DNA of 64,000 bases from JAIPAN01 sp040403555 (GCA_040403555.1 JBBAKN010000003.1:62001-126000); one strand, 5' to 3'; counted from the first letter of the stretch, positions 52,883 through 62,148 are shown. Notes: a model not told the origin generated them from the sequence alone. Numbers and translations: made by a program.

Positions 52883-52915
52883 AGAGCATCGAATTAATTC
52901 GATGCTTTTTTTTGT
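52883..52915 (+). terminator. terminator of acyl-CoA ligase gene
   Basis: AGCATCGAA pairs with TTCGATGCT around TTAA, followed by a long T-run. Confidence 0.88.
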
Positions 52916-52954
52916 TTTTAGCCTTGTTTAAACACATTTTACGCATAAAAACCC

Positions 52955-52962
52955 TATTTTTG
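52955..52962 (+). promoter_or_regulatory. -7 element of lysS
   Basis: TATTTTTG, 20 nt before the lysS ATG. Confidence 0.5.
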
Positions 52963-52982
52963 AACAAATTTGAAACGAACAT

Positions 52983-54704
52983 ATGAGTATAGGTTTATCT
53001 GAACAGGAAATTTTACGCCGAGAGGCCATGGCCGAGTTACGCAACTTGGGCATTAACCCTTATCCTGCTGAAGCGTTTGACGTAACGGCCAATGCCAAGG
53101 ATATTAAGGAAAACTACGAACGCGATAAAACTGCTTATAAAGACATCCGCATGGCCGGCCGTATCATGACCCGCAGAATTATGGGTAGTGCGTCTTTTGC
53201 CGAAATTCAGGATGCTAGTGGACGTATTCAAATTTATTTGAACCGCGATGAAATTTGTCCAAGCGAAGACAAAACACTATACAATACCGTATTTAAAAAA
53301 TTATTGGATATTGGCGATTTTATTGGCCTAGAGGGTTATGTTTTTACCACCCAAACCGGAGAAATTTCGGTACATGTTACCAAAATGACGGTATTATCGA
53401 AATCGCTAAAACCCCTACCCGTTGTAAAACGAGATGAGGAAGGTAATATTTACGATGGTTTTACCGACCCCGAACTGCGCTACCGCCAACGCTATGTAGA
53501 TTTAACCGTAAATCCGGAGTTTAAAGATATTTTTATTAACCGTTCGAGAGTAATAAATACCATGCGTGGTTTTTTCGATAGCCAAGGCTGGATGGAAGTA
53601 GAAACACCTATCCTACAACCCGTACACGGTGGAGCGGCTGCACGTCCGTTTAAAACACACCACAATACGCTCGACATGCCTTTGTTTTTGCGTATTGCCA
53701 ACGAATTATACCTAAAACGCCTTATTGTAGCCGGATTTGATGGCGTATATGAATTTGGTAAAATGTTCCGTAACGAGGGCATGGACCGCACGCACAATCC
53801 CGAATTTACTTCCATGGAAATTTACGTGGCCTATAAAGATTATATCTGGATGATGGCCATGGTAGAAGAATGCTTAGAAAAAGTAGCTCTAGCAACCAAT
53901 GGTTCTTCGAAAGTAAAAGTGGGCGAACACCTCATTGAGTTTGCCGGACCCTACGAAAAATTATCGATGTACGATTCGATTAAAAAGTACACCGGAATTG
54001 ATGTTTCCGAACAAGATGAGCAAGGTTTACGCAACATTTGCAAAGACCTCGGCATTGATGTAGACCCAAGCATGGGCCGTGGTAAATTAATTGACGAAAT
54101 TTTTGGTGCCAAAGTAGACGCCAAGCTCATTCAGCCAACCTACATTACCGATTACCCCATTGAAATGACCCCTTTGGCGAAAAAACACCGCAGCAAAGAA
54201 GGCTTAGTAGAACGTTTTGAGTTATTTGTAATGGGTAAAGAAATTGCCAATGCCTATACTGAACTAAACGACCCCATAGACCAACGGGAACGTTTCGAAG
54301 ATCAGCTTAAATTAGCCGACCGCGGCGATGAAGAAGCCATGGCCATGGATGAAGACTTTTTACGTGCACTTGAATACGGTATGCCGCCAACCTCTGGCTT
54401 AGGCATTGGTATAGACCGTTTGGTGATGTTAATGACCAACCAAAACACCATTCAAGAGGTATTGTTCTTCCCGCAAATGCGCCCGGAGAAAAAAGCGAAA
54501 GTGGTTTCTGTAGAAGATTTTACCGCACTAGGCGTACCTGCCGAATGGGTACCCGTATTGCAAAAAATGGGCTTTAACAGTCCCGAAGAATTAAAAGCAG
54601 GCAACCCCAATAAAGTTTTTAACGATTTGGGTGGCATGCGAAAAAAACTAAAGCTCGACATCGCTATGCCCGAGAAAGATTTGGTGATGACTTGGTTTGC
54701 CTAA
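52983..54704 (+). CDS. lysS: lysyl-tRNA synthetase (class II) with C-terminal extension
   Basis: Charges tRNA-Lys. 573 residues, about 70 longer than the E. coli enzyme. The anticodon-binding OB-fold (MAGRIMTRRIMGSASFAEIQD) is followed by the catalytic core: motif 2 MFRNEGMDRTHNPEFTSMEIY and motif 3 GIGIDRLVMLMTNQ. After the usual end at LFFPQMRPE the chain continues about 75 residues with a helix-hairpin-helix-like PAEWVPVLQKMGFNSPEEL, known from many Bacteroidota LysRS. Monocistronic. Confidence 0.95.
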   Translation: MSIGLSEQEILRREAMAELRNLGINPYPAEAFDVTANAKDIKENYERDKTAYKDIRMAGRIMTRRIMGSASFAEIQDASGRIQIYLNRDEICPSEDKTLYNTVFKKLLDIGDFIGLEGYVFTTQTGEISVHVTKMTVLSKSLKPLPVVKRDEEGNIYDGFTDPELRYRQRYVDLTVNPEFKDIFINRSRVINTMRGFFDSQGWMEVETPILQPVHGGAAARPFKTHHNTLDMPLFLRIANELYLKRLIVAGFDGVYEFGKMFRNEGMDRTHNPEFTSMEIYVAYKDYIWMMAMVEECLEKVALATNGSSKVKVGEHLIEFAGPYEKLSMYDSIKKYTGIDVSEQDEQGLRNICKDLGIDVDPSMGRGKLIDEIFGAKVDAKLIQPTYITDYPIEMTPLAKKHRSKEGLVERFELFVMGKEIANAYTELNDPIDQRERFEDQLKLADRGDEEAMAMDEDFLRALEYGMPPTSGLGIGIDRLVMLMTNQNTIQEVLFFPQMRPEKKAKVVSVEDFTALGVPAEWVPVLQKMGFNSPEELKAGNPNKVFNDLGGMRKKLKLDIAMPEKDLVMTWFA

Positions 54705-54738
54705 AAAAAAGCCCCTCTAAATTCGAGGGGTTTTTTTT
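54703..54738. terminator. bidirectional terminator of lysS and the TPR-like gene
   Basis: A-tract, CCCCTCTAAATTCGAGGGG, T-tract (6-bp GC stem plus A-T extension). It lies between convergent genes and overlaps the minus-strand stop codon. Confidence 0.85.
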
Positions 54739-55279
54739 ATCTGTAACCTCTAACTTGTTGAGATTTATCTAGCTGGCCCATTTGCGCCTGCATCATTTTT
54801 ATCTGTTCGGCTAGCAGTTTATTCTTATCTGCCTTTTTAGCTTCCTGCAAATACATGGTAGCTTCTCGTTTATTGCGTTTGGCCATGGCAATACCGGCTA
54901 AACTCAATTTAGCTAGGGCCACGTTGTGATCCATGGTCATGCCTAAAGAAAGTGCACGTTTAAAGTATTTTTCTGATTGCATGGGTGCTTTTCTAGATTC
55001 TATTAAACCCAACAATAACTGGTAATACCCGTGTTGCACACTAATTAATTCACGCTCGTAATTGGTAATTTTATTCAACCACGCTTCTGCTTTTTCCATA
55101 TTCTCTTTACGCAAATAATATTGCGCCAAGAGCATTTTCTCGTTAAAGAAAAAGGTAACAAACACCAATAGGGCTAAAATAATTCCCAAGATTCCCCATC
55201 CCCACGATCCGAAGAAAATAAGGGCTATAGATCCGCCTAACATAGCTAGTGCAGCAATTAATCGTATAATATTTGGCAT
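54737..55279 (-). CDS. membrane-anchored TPR-like protein, unknown function
   Basis: 180 residues. Two N-terminal hydrophobic helices (about 5-45, ALAMLGGSIALIFFGSWGWG and then ILALLVFVTFFF) are followed by a soluble helical region. That region fits two or three degenerate TPR hairpins (NMEKAEAWLNKITNYE, SEKYFKRALSLGM, REATMYLQEAKKA). The tail ends with glutamine-rich MMQAQMGQLDKS. Probably an inner-membrane protein with a cytoplasmic scaffold domain. Divergent from ung. Confidence 0.7.
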   Translation of the reverse strand: MPNIIRLIAALAMLGGSIALIFFGSWGWGILGIILALLVFVTFFFNEKMLLAQYYLRKENMEKAEAWLNKITNYERELISVQHGYYQLLLGLIESRKAPMQSEKYFKRALSLGMTMDHNVALAKLSLAGIAMAKRNKREATMYLQEAKKADKNKLLAEQIKMMQAQMGQLDKSQQVRGYR

Positions 55280-55345
55280 AGTATCTAACGTTTTGTAGGT
55301 TACAAATATCCGATTTATCTCTCATATAAACGGCATCTAAAATGC

Positions 55346-55353
55346 TATATTTG
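55346..55353 (+). promoter_or_regulatory. -7 element of ung
   Basis: TATATTTG, 16 nt before the ung ATG. Confidence 0.5.
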
Positions 55354-55369
55354 AACAAAAGCATCGTTT

Positions 55370-56047
55370 ATGCCAACATCTTTGCATCCTTCGTGGCTTC
55401 CTGCCTTACAAGATGAGTTTCAGAAACCCTACATGTTGGGCTTAACCAAGTTTCTAGAGCAGGAAAATGAACAAGGAACGATCGTTTACCCTAAACACAG
55501 CGATGTATTCAATGCGTTTAACCTCACTCCTTTTAATGAAGTAAAAGTGGTTATTTTGGGCCAAGATCCCTACCACGGAGCCCATCAGGCACATGGCTTA
55601 TCCTTTTCGGTGCAAATGGGTGTAGCCATTCCCCCTTCGTTGAAAAATATATATAAAGAGCTACAAGCTGATATTCCGGAATTTAGCATGCCTAGCCATG
55701 GCGATCTAACTAGCTGGGCCAAACAAGGCGTGTTGTTGCTCAATTCAACCTTAACAGTACGGTCAAATCAGCCGGGTTCGCATCAAAAAATGGGCTGGGA
55801 GCAATTTACCGACCAAGCTATACGAGCTTTAAGCGAACAAAGAGAAGGTTTGGTGTTTATGCTCTGGGGGCGTCATGCACAGGTAAAGGCATCACTAATT
55901 GATCCAAAAAAACATGTGGTTTTAACGGCCGCTCACCCCTCTCCTTTTTCAGCCTATAACGGCTTCTTTGGCTGTACCCATTTTTCAAAAGCAAATGCCT
56001 ATTTATTAAGTAAAGGTGAAAAACCAATTAGTTGGCAAATAGATTAA
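55370..56047 (+). CDS. ung: uracil-DNA glycosylase (family 1)
   Basis: Removes uracil from DNA, starting base-excision repair. 225 residues. The catalytic water-activating motif is in VVILGQDPYHGAHQAHGLSFSV. The uracil-recognition asparagine is in LLLNSTLTV, and the minor-groove loop AHPSPFSAYNGFFGCTHF carries the second catalytic histidine. It is monocistronic, and its stop shares a palindromic TTAA with the convergent lrp stop. Confidence 0.96.
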   Translation: MPTSLHPSWLPALQDEFQKPYMLGLTKFLEQENEQGTIVYPKHSDVFNAFNLTPFNEVKVVILGQDPYHGAHQAHGLSFSVQMGVAIPPSLKNIYKELQADIPEFSMPSHGDLTSWAKQGVLLLNSTLTVRSNQPGSHQKMGWEQFTDQAIRALSEQREGLVFMLWGRHAQVKASLIDPKKHVVLTAAHPSPFSAYNGFFGCTHFSKANAYLLSKGEKPISWQID

Positions 56048-56514
56048 TAGGCCAAAGGCACTACAGGCTCTTTCTTATTGGTCGACATAATCATCATGGT
56101 TTGGAACGTTTTTAACACCGATATTTTGCTAATCTTTTCCATAATTAAAGCTTCATAAGCCTTAATATCTTTCACATATACCTTTAATAAAAAATCGCAT
56201 TGGCCGGTTACGTGATGGCACTCGGTAATCTCTTTAATAGATTGAACTTCATCTAAAAAAGTTTGGATGGCGTTGCTGGTATGAAAATCTAGTTGCACTT
56301 GAATAAAAGATTTAATACCCAAGCCCACCAATTCTTCATCTACCAAAGCATGGTAGCTTTTAATGTAGCCTGTTTGCTCGAGTTTGCGTACCCGCTCTAA
56401 GGTAGGTGCTGGCGACAAACCCACATCGCTAGATAGTTGTAGGTTGGTAATTCTGCCGTTCTCTTGCAAAATTTTTAAAATTTGCAGGTCTGTTTTATCT
56501 AATTCGAAAGCCAT
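56044..56514 (-). CDS. Lrp/AsnC-family transcriptional regulator
   Basis: 156 residues. N-terminal winged helix (DKTDLQILKILQENGRI, DVGLSPAPTLERVRKLEQTGYI) and C-terminal RAM ligand domain (FIQVQLDFHTS, CHHVTGQCDFLLKVYVKD). Typical dimeric or octameric amino-acid-responsive regulator. It is divergent from the NRAMP-Usp transporter across 117 bp, so it could regulate it or itself (inference). Predicted leaderless transcript: TATTTTTG ends 4 nt before the ATG. Confidence 0.9.
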   Translation of the reverse strand: MAFELDKTDLQILKILQENGRITNLQLSSDVGLSPAPTLERVRKLEQTGYIKSYHALVDEELVGLGIKSFIQVQLDFHTSNAIQTFLDEVQSIKEITECHHVTGQCDFLLKVYVKDIKAYEALIMEKISKISVLKTFQTMMIMSTNKKEPVVPLAY

Positions 56515-56518
56515 ACCT

Positions 56519-56526
56519 CAAAAATA
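56519..56526 (-). promoter_or_regulatory. -7 element of lrp-type gene, predicted leaderless
   Basis: TATTTTTG on the minus strand followed by AGGT and the ATG. TTTG lies 25 nt further upstream, longer than the usual spacer. Confidence 0.5.
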
Positions 56527-56601
56527 ACCTTTCTGGCGAAATTATATTTTACAAAAGAGATAAATTGTGCATATAAATTTTTTATCCTAAGCCACAGACC
56601 C

Positions 56602-56609
56602 TAAATTTG
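56602..56609 (+). promoter_or_regulatory. -7 element of NRAMP-Usp transporter gene
   Basis: TAAATTTG, 22 nt before the ATG. TTTA sits about 20 nt upstream as a weak -33. I see no clear MntR/Fur box. Confidence 0.45.
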
Positions 56610-56631
56610 TGCATATTCGCGTTATCCCCAC

Positions 56632-58500
56632 ATGCAAAAAAATAAAAAAGGCTCTTTAGATGAAATACATTCTTCGGTAAAAACCGGCAATAAAGCAGGT
56701 TGGAGAAAATTATTTGCCTTTTTTGGACCGGCTTACCTTATTAGCGTAGGCTATATGGATCCGGGTAACTGGGCTACCGACTTGGCAGGAGGTAGCCAAT
56801 TCGGTTATCAACTCATTTGGGTTTTACTTCTTTCTAACCTAATTGCCATTTTACTACAAAGTTTAAGCGCCCGTTTGGGTATTGTGGGTGGTATGGATTT
56901 AGCCCAAGCCTCTAGAAATGCCTACCCAAAATGGGCAAACATCCCCTTATATATGTTGGCTCAAACCGCCATTATTGCTTGTGATTTAGCCGAAATTATT
57001 GGTATGGCCATAGGGCTAAACCTCTTGTTTGGCTTGCCTTTAATTTGGGGTGTATCCATTACTATTTTCGATACCGTATTGCTTTTATTCTTGTTGCACA
57101 AAGGCATCAGAATTATGGAAGGTTTTATTATTTCCATGATTTTTGTTGTAGGAGCTGCCTTTTTATTGGAAATGTTTATTGTAAAACCATCAGGTTTAGA
57201 AATTTTAGAGGCTTTTAAGCCAAGTATGCTTTCGGGGAGCGCCCTATATATTGCCATAGGGATTATTGGCGCCACGGTAATGCCCCACAATTTATACTTA
57301 CACTCTTCTTTAGTACAAACTAGGCGCATTGAAAAAACAGATTCGGGGCTAATAGAGGCGCTCAAGTTTAACCTTTGGGACACCACCATTGCTTTAAACT
57401 TGGCATTTTTTGTAAATGCAGCCATACTTATTTTAGCGGCCACTGCCTTTTATAAAAATGGCTTGTACCAAGTTGCAGAAATTCAGGATGCGCACCGCTT
57501 ATTGAACGATATATTTGGGAGTTTGGCTCCTACGCTATTTGCTGTTGCCTTAATTGCTGCCGGACAAAGTTCTACCATTACAGGCACCTTAGCTGGGCAA
57601 ATTGTAATGGAGGGCCACTTAAACCTGCGGATTCAACCTTGGATTAGACGCCTACTAACCCGACTTTTAGCCATTATACCTGCCTTTATTACCATCCTTT
57701 ATTTCGGAGAAAGTGCTTTAGGTAAACTACTCATATTTAGCCAAGTAGTATTGAGTTTACAATTGGGCTTTGCGGTAATACCGCTAATTCACTTTACATC
57801 AAACAAAAAATTAATGGGAAATTTCGCCATTAAACCTTGGGTGAAGGTGCTAGCATGGTTAAGCGCCGGCATTATCATTAGCTTAAATGCAAAACTGGTA
57901 ATAGAAGAGATTTATACCTGGCTGCAAAGTACTGGGCATACCTGGTGGGTTTATGGCTTAGTAATTCCAGCAGCGGTGAGTATTGCTGGCCTACTTATTT
58001 ACATCTTAGTATATCCGCTACTACATAGTTTCGCAGAAAAAAAGAACCTACCACACGGAGAAGCGATTGCCTTTAATGAAGCTCTTCCAGCTAGCTATAG
58101 TCGTATTGGCATTACCATTGGCTTTACTAATAAGGATATTAATACCATACAACATGCCATTTTGCAAGGTGGTAAAAAAGCCCATTACACCTTAATTCAC
58201 GTAGTTGAAACAGCCGGTGCCCGTTATCATGGCGATGAGGTAATGGATTTGGAAACAAGCTTAGACATGGAGAATCTAAAAAAGTATCAAGATAAGTTAA
58301 TTACTCTTGGTTATACAGTAGAAACCAAAGTGGGCTATGGAACTGCAGCAAACGCCATTGTACAAATTGTAAACAGCCAAGCCTTTGACTTATTGGTAAT
58401 GGGCGCTCACGGCCACCGAAATATAAAAGATGTACTGTTTGGCACCACGGTAAATAAGGTACGCCACCAAGTAAAAATACCTGTGCTTATTATTAATTAA
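56632..58500 (+). CDS. mntH: NRAMP divalent-metal transporter fused to a universal-stress domain
   Basis: 622 residues. Residues about 20-455 are an NRAMP transporter with roughly 11 membrane helices. The metal site is in VGYMDPGNWATDLAGGS (the DPGN motif) and the second in ATVMPHNLYLHS (MPH). After a short linker, residues about 480-622 form a UspA domain with the ATP-binding signature MGAHGHRNIKDVLFGTTVNKV. Imports Mn2+ or Fe2+ across the inner membrane; the Usp tail may sense nucleotide (inference). It is divergent from the Lrp-type gene. Confidence 0.92.
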   Translation: MQKNKKGSLDEIHSSVKTGNKAGWRKLFAFFGPAYLISVGYMDPGNWATDLAGGSQFGYQLIWVLLLSNLIAILLQSLSARLGIVGGMDLAQASRNAYPKWANIPLYMLAQTAIIACDLAEIIGMAIGLNLLFGLPLIWGVSITIFDTVLLLFLLHKGIRIMEGFIISMIFVVGAAFLLEMFIVKPSGLEILEAFKPSMLSGSALYIAIGIIGATVMPHNLYLHSSLVQTRRIEKTDSGLIEALKFNLWDTTIALNLAFFVNAAILILAATAFYKNGLYQVAEIQDAHRLLNDIFGSLAPTLFAVALIAAGQSSTITGTLAGQIVMEGHLNLRIQPWIRRLLTRLLAIIPAFITILYFGESALGKLLIFSQVVLSLQLGFAVIPLIHFTSNKKLMGNFAIKPWVKVLAWLSAGIIISLNAKLVIEEIYTWLQSTGHTWWVYGLVIPAAVSIAGLLIYILVYPLLHSFAEKKNLPHGEAIAFNEALPASYSRIGITIGFTNKDINTIQHAILQGGKKAHYTLIHVVETAGARYHGDEVMDLETSLDMENLKKYQDKLITLGYTVETKVGYGTAANAIVQIVNSQAFDLLVMGAHGHRNIKDVLFGTTVNKVRHQVKIPVLIIN

Positions 58501-58530
58501 GCGGTAAGCCAAAAATTCAGATATAAACAC

Positions 58531-58538
58531 GAAATTTG
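58531..58538 (+). promoter_or_regulatory. -7-like element of smpB, possibly leaderless
   Basis: GAAATTTG, one mismatch from TAnnTTTG, followed by TGGC and the ATG, the same 4-nt spacing as several other starts. Confidence 0.3.
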
Positions 58539-58542
58539 TGGC

Positions 58543-58992
58543 ATGAGCACTGATTTAAACATTCGGAATAAAAAAGCCTACTTCGAGTACCACATACTCG
58601 AAGAGTTTACGGCTGGTATACAGTTGCTGGGCACCGAAATTAAATCTATTCGTGATGGAAAAGCGAATATAAACGATGCTTTTTGTGCCTTTTTGAACAA
58701 GCAGTTGTATATCCGTAATATGCATATTGCCGAATATTCGCATGGTTCTTTTTACAACCATGAAGCCAAAAGAGACCGCATTTTATTGCTCAATAAAAAG
58801 GAATTGGCAAAACTTAAAGCCAAAACAGAAGAAAAAGGTTTTACCATTATCCCTCTTAATATATTTGTAAACAATCGCGGATTTGCCAAAGTGCTTATTG
58901 GATTGGCTCAGGGTAAAAAGATTTACGATAAACGTGAAACACTCAAAGATCGCGACTCTAAGATAGAGATAGACCGGGCAATGAAACGTTAA
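58543..58992 (+). CDS. smpB: SsrA-binding protein
   Basis: Partner of tmRNA in ribosome rescue. 149 residues. It opens NIRNKKAYFEYHILEEFTAG, with the conserved LLGTEIKSIRDGKANINDAF and the C-terminal tail rich in Lys/Arg (KIYDKRETLKDRDSKIEIDRAMKR) that enters the ribosomal A site. tmRNA (ssrA) is not seen in the window. Its stop directly abuts the convergent pcm stop. Confidence 0.95.
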   Translation: MSTDLNIRNKKAYFEYHILEEFTAGIQLLGTEIKSIRDGKANINDAFCAFLNKQLYIRNMHIAEYSHGSFYNHEAKRDRILLLNKKELAKLKAKTEEKGFTIIPLNIFVNNRGFAKVLIGLAQGKKIYDKRETLKDRDSKIEIDRAMKR

Positions 58993-59649
58993 TTACCAAG
59001 CTTGATCGCCTAATAAAGGTACAAAGCGAAAAGTATCTAACACAATTTTCTCAAACTCGGTTTCACTAATACGCAAAACAGTTACCATTTTTTGTTCTTC
59101 CGCATCGCCAACCGGAATGACCAAAATACCACCTATTTTTAACTGTTTAAGCAATATTTCGGGCACTAGCGGTGCACCAGCCGTTACAATTATTTTATCG
59201 TAAGGAGCCTGTTCGGCAATACCCATAGAACCATCACCTAAAAAAAACTGTGGGTGATAGCCCATTTTAGGTAAAACCTGAATGGTGCGTCTGAATAAGT
59301 TTTCTTGCCGTTCAATGGTAAACACTTTTGCACCCAATTCTAAAAGTACACAGGTTTGATAACCACAACCTGTACCAATTTCCAGTACCCTATCGCCTTT
59401 TTGAATGTGGATTAGCTCGGTTTGGTAAGCAACTGTATAGGGCTGAGAAATGGTTTGTCCATCGCCAATGGGGAAAGCAATGTCTTTATAGGCTTGGTTC
59501 CAAAACGTTTCGTCGAAGAAAAAATGGCGTGGAACCTTGCCAATGGCTGTTAATACGCGTTCGTCGGAAATTCCACGTTCACGCAATAATACCACCAATT
59601 TTTTACGGGCACCCTGCTCTCTATACTTATCAACAAACTTGTAGGCCAT
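58993..59649 (-). CDS. pcm: protein-L-isoaspartate O-methyltransferase
   Basis: SAM-dependent repair of isoaspartyl damage in proteins. 218 residues. The SAM motif is VLEIGTGCGYQTCVLLELGA, the post-I motif is IERQ, and IIVTAGAPLVPEILLKQLKIGG is the conserved C-terminal segment. The preceding DGQTISQPYTVAY is the family substrate loop. It lies 27 nt after priA but has its own TATTTTTG box 5 nt before the ATG. Confidence 0.94.
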   Translation of the reverse strand: MAYKFVDKYREQGARKKLVVLLRERGISDERVLTAIGKVPRHFFFDETFWNQAYKDIAFPIGDGQTISQPYTVAYQTELIHIQKGDRVLEIGTGCGYQTCVLLELGAKVFTIERQENLFRRTIQVLPKMGYHPQFFLGDGSMGIAEQAPYDKIIVTAGAPLVPEILLKQLKIGGILVIPVGDAEEQKMVTVLRISETEFEKIVLDTFRFVPLLGDQAW

Positions 59650-59654
59650 TTTTA

Positions 59655-59662
59655 CAAAAATA
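59655..59662 (-). promoter_or_regulatory. -7 element of pcm, predicted leaderless
   Basis: TATTTTTG on the minus strand, 5 nt before the pcm ATG, inside the 27-bp gap after priA. Confidence 0.45.
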
Positions 59663-59676
59663 CGTGTTTTAAGAGA

Positions 59677-62148
59677 TTAATACGGGTCTACGTCTACTTG
59701 AATGATACACCCTTTTGAAAGTACCTCTTGCTCAAAGCTTTGCAAAATTTGCTGCAAGGCTACTTTCACTTTTTGGGCAGAAAGTCCTTCTTTTTCTACC
59801 TTCAATAGAATATCCTGCAAATAATAATTCCGAATGCGGTTTACAAAAGGGGCTTCGGGGCCTAATACCCTATCGCCAAATTGCTGACGCAGGAGTACGG
59901 CTACATATTCGGCTATCTGATTGAGCTTGACCGGATCTTTGTGCTTTATGCATAAACCAATTAGGCGATATAAGGGAGGATATTGATAATTACGACGCTC
60001 TATAAGTTCCGTTTGAAATAATCCTTCGTAATCATTCTCTATAACTTGCTGTAATACTCTATGGTGAATATCATGGGCCTGTACAATCACCTTTCCCCGT
60101 ATATCTCTTCGGCCTGCCCTACCTGAAACTTGGGCTAAGAGTTGAAAGCTACGCTCAAAAGCCCGAAAATCAGGGAAATTAAGCATCGAATCGGCATTTA
60201 AAATACCTATGGTGCTCACATTGGCAAAATCGAGACCTTTGGCTACCATTTGGGTACCCACCAAAATATCTATTTTTTTATCTTCAAAATCGGTTATAAG
60301 TTGTTGAAACCCGTATTTGGTACGAGTAGCATCTACATCCATACGGGCAATACGGGCCTCCGGAAAAATAAGGCTCAATTCGTCTTCCACTTTTTCGGTA
60401 CCAAAGCCCTTATGCTCTATTTTGGTAGAACCGCAAGCTGGACAAAGAGGCACTGTATCTTGTCGATAGCCACAATAATGGCAATGGAGTTTCCCGCTAC
60501 TTTTGTGATAGGTTAAACTTACTTCGCAGTTAATGCATTTGGGGGTGTACCCACAAGTAGCACACAACAACACCGGAGCATAGCCTCTTCTATTCTGAAA
60601 GAGGATTATTTGTTCTTTACGGCCCAATGCTCCTTTAATTTCGCTTAAAAGTACACTGGTAAAGTGCGACTGCATGGTTTTTCGCTTCGTTTCGTCGGGA
60701 ATGGATACCACCTGAATATCGGGCAGCTGCACCCCTCCATACCGCTCAGAAAGTGTAATAAGTCCGTATTTACCAATATTAGCGTTGTAATACGATTCGA
60801 AACTTGGGGTAGCAGAACCCAATACTACTTTGGCTTTAAATAGCGATGCTAGAAAAATAGCGGTATCTCGGGCATGGTAGCGTGGAGCTGGATCGAATTG
60901 TTTGAAGGAATTTTCGTGCTCTTCATCTACCACAATCAAGCCTAAGTGAGCAAATGGTAAAAAAATGGCAGAGCGGGCACCTAACACAATCTGATAGTCG
61001 CCATTACCTACTTTTTGCCAAATTTCGGCCCGTTCGTTATCGTTAAATTTAGAATGATAAACGCCGATTTTGGTGCCAAATATTTTTTGTAACCGCTGAA
61101 TTACCTGGGTAGTTAGGCCAATTTCGGGAAGTAGGTACAATACCTGCTTACCTTTTGCCAAATATTCTTCGATGAGGCGAATATACATTTCGGTTTTGCC
61201 CGAAGCGGTTACGCCATGCACCAAGCAAACTTCTTTTTCTTGCAGACTTATCTTAAGTTGATTTAGGGCTTCTTGCTGGGGAATGCTGAGTGTAAACTCA
61301 GCATTCAAATCGGCTTCTACACCCGATAAGCGACTCACTTCTTGTTCAACAAGTGCAAACACCTCTTTTGCAACTAAAGCTTGGAGCGTAGCCGAAGAAG
61401 CGCCACTTGCCTGCAGTAACTCGTTCTTGGCTATTTCGGTTTGCGTTTTGGCCAATTGTAAATAGGCTTGCAAAACGTCTACTTGCTTGGGCGCTCGTTC
61501 TAGTAGGTCAAATAAGGCTTTGCGGTTGTTAGCATCGGCATAAAAAGTATTTAGTTGAACATATGTTTTGGTTTTCGCTCGATACTTTTCGGTTAATTCT
61601 TCCGAAATGGTGATAATTCCTTTATCAAAAAGTGCCCTAAGAATAGGGAATACCGTTTTTTGATCTAAGATTTTAGCAATCTCACTGATGGCTAATACGG
61701 GTTGTATTTCTAGGGCATCTAAGAGCAAGAATTCCTTATCTGTTAAGGTAGATTTATTGTATTCAGTATCGGCGTTTAGGCTAACCTTAGTTTCACTGGC
61801 CAATTTAAGGGCCGATGGCAGGGCTGCTTGCATGACTTCGCCTAAAGTACATAAGTAATAGGCCGACATCCATTCCCATAAGGCCAATTGCTGGGCAGTT
61901 ACTATGGGGGATTCATCCAACACATCTAAAATATATTTAGCTTCATAGCCAACAGGTGCTTTATCTGAAATAGAAAAAATAATAGCCGTATACACTCTAT
62001 TTCTACCAAATTGAACCACTACCCTTTTGCCTATAGCTATGTTGTTCGCTAAATTTTGAGGCACGCGGTAGGTATAGGCCTTGCTGATAGCTAAGGGCAA
62101 TACTACGTTTACAAAAAAGGTTTGGCGTTCGGTGCTTTCGGCAGACAT
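59677..62148 (-). CDS. priA: primosomal replication helicase PriA
   Basis: 3'-5' helicase that restarts stalled replication forks. 823 residues. The N-terminal DNA-binding domain starts NVVLPLAISKAYTYRVP, Walker A is HGVTASGKTEMYIRL, and the DEEH box is IVVDEEHENSFKQ. Eight zinc cysteines are visible between LCATCGYTPKCINCE and CHYCGYRQDTVPLCPACGS. The C-terminal motif VAKGLDFANV and SGRAGRRDIRG complete helicase motifs V and VI. It directly follows a DUF423 gene. Confidence 0.96.
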   Translation of the reverse strand: MSAESTERQTFFVNVVLPLAISKAYTYRVPQNLANNIAIGKRVVVQFGRNRVYTAIIFSISDKAPVGYEAKYILDVLDESPIVTAQQLALWEWMSAYYLCTLGEVMQAALPSALKLASETKVSLNADTEYNKSTLTDKEFLLLDALEIQPVLAISEIAKILDQKTVFPILRALFDKGIITISEELTEKYRAKTKTYVQLNTFYADANNRKALFDLLERAPKQVDVLQAYLQLAKTQTEIAKNELLQASGASSATLQALVAKEVFALVEQEVSRLSGVEADLNAEFTLSIPQQEALNQLKISLQEKEVCLVHGVTASGKTEMYIRLIEEYLAKGKQVLYLLPEIGLTTQVIQRLQKIFGTKIGVYHSKFNDNERAEIWQKVGNGDYQIVLGARSAIFLPFAHLGLIVVDEEHENSFKQFDPAPRYHARDTAIFLASLFKAKVVLGSATPSFESYYNANIGKYGLITLSERYGGVQLPDIQVVSIPDETKRKTMQSHFTSVLLSEIKGALGRKEQIILFQNRRGYAPVLLCATCGYTPKCINCEVSLTYHKSSGKLHCHYCGYRQDTVPLCPACGSTKIEHKGFGTEKVEDELSLIFPEARIARMDVDATRTKYGFQQLITDFEDKKIDILVGTQMVAKGLDFANVSTIGILNADSMLNFPDFRAFERSFQLLAQVSGRAGRRDIRGKVIVQAHDIHHRVLQQVIENDYEGLFQTELIERRNYQYPPLYRLIGLCIKHKDPVKLNQIAEYVAVLLRQQFGDRVLGPEAPFVNRIRNYYLQDILLKVEKEGLSAQKVKVALQQILQSFEQEVLSKGCIIQVDVDPY

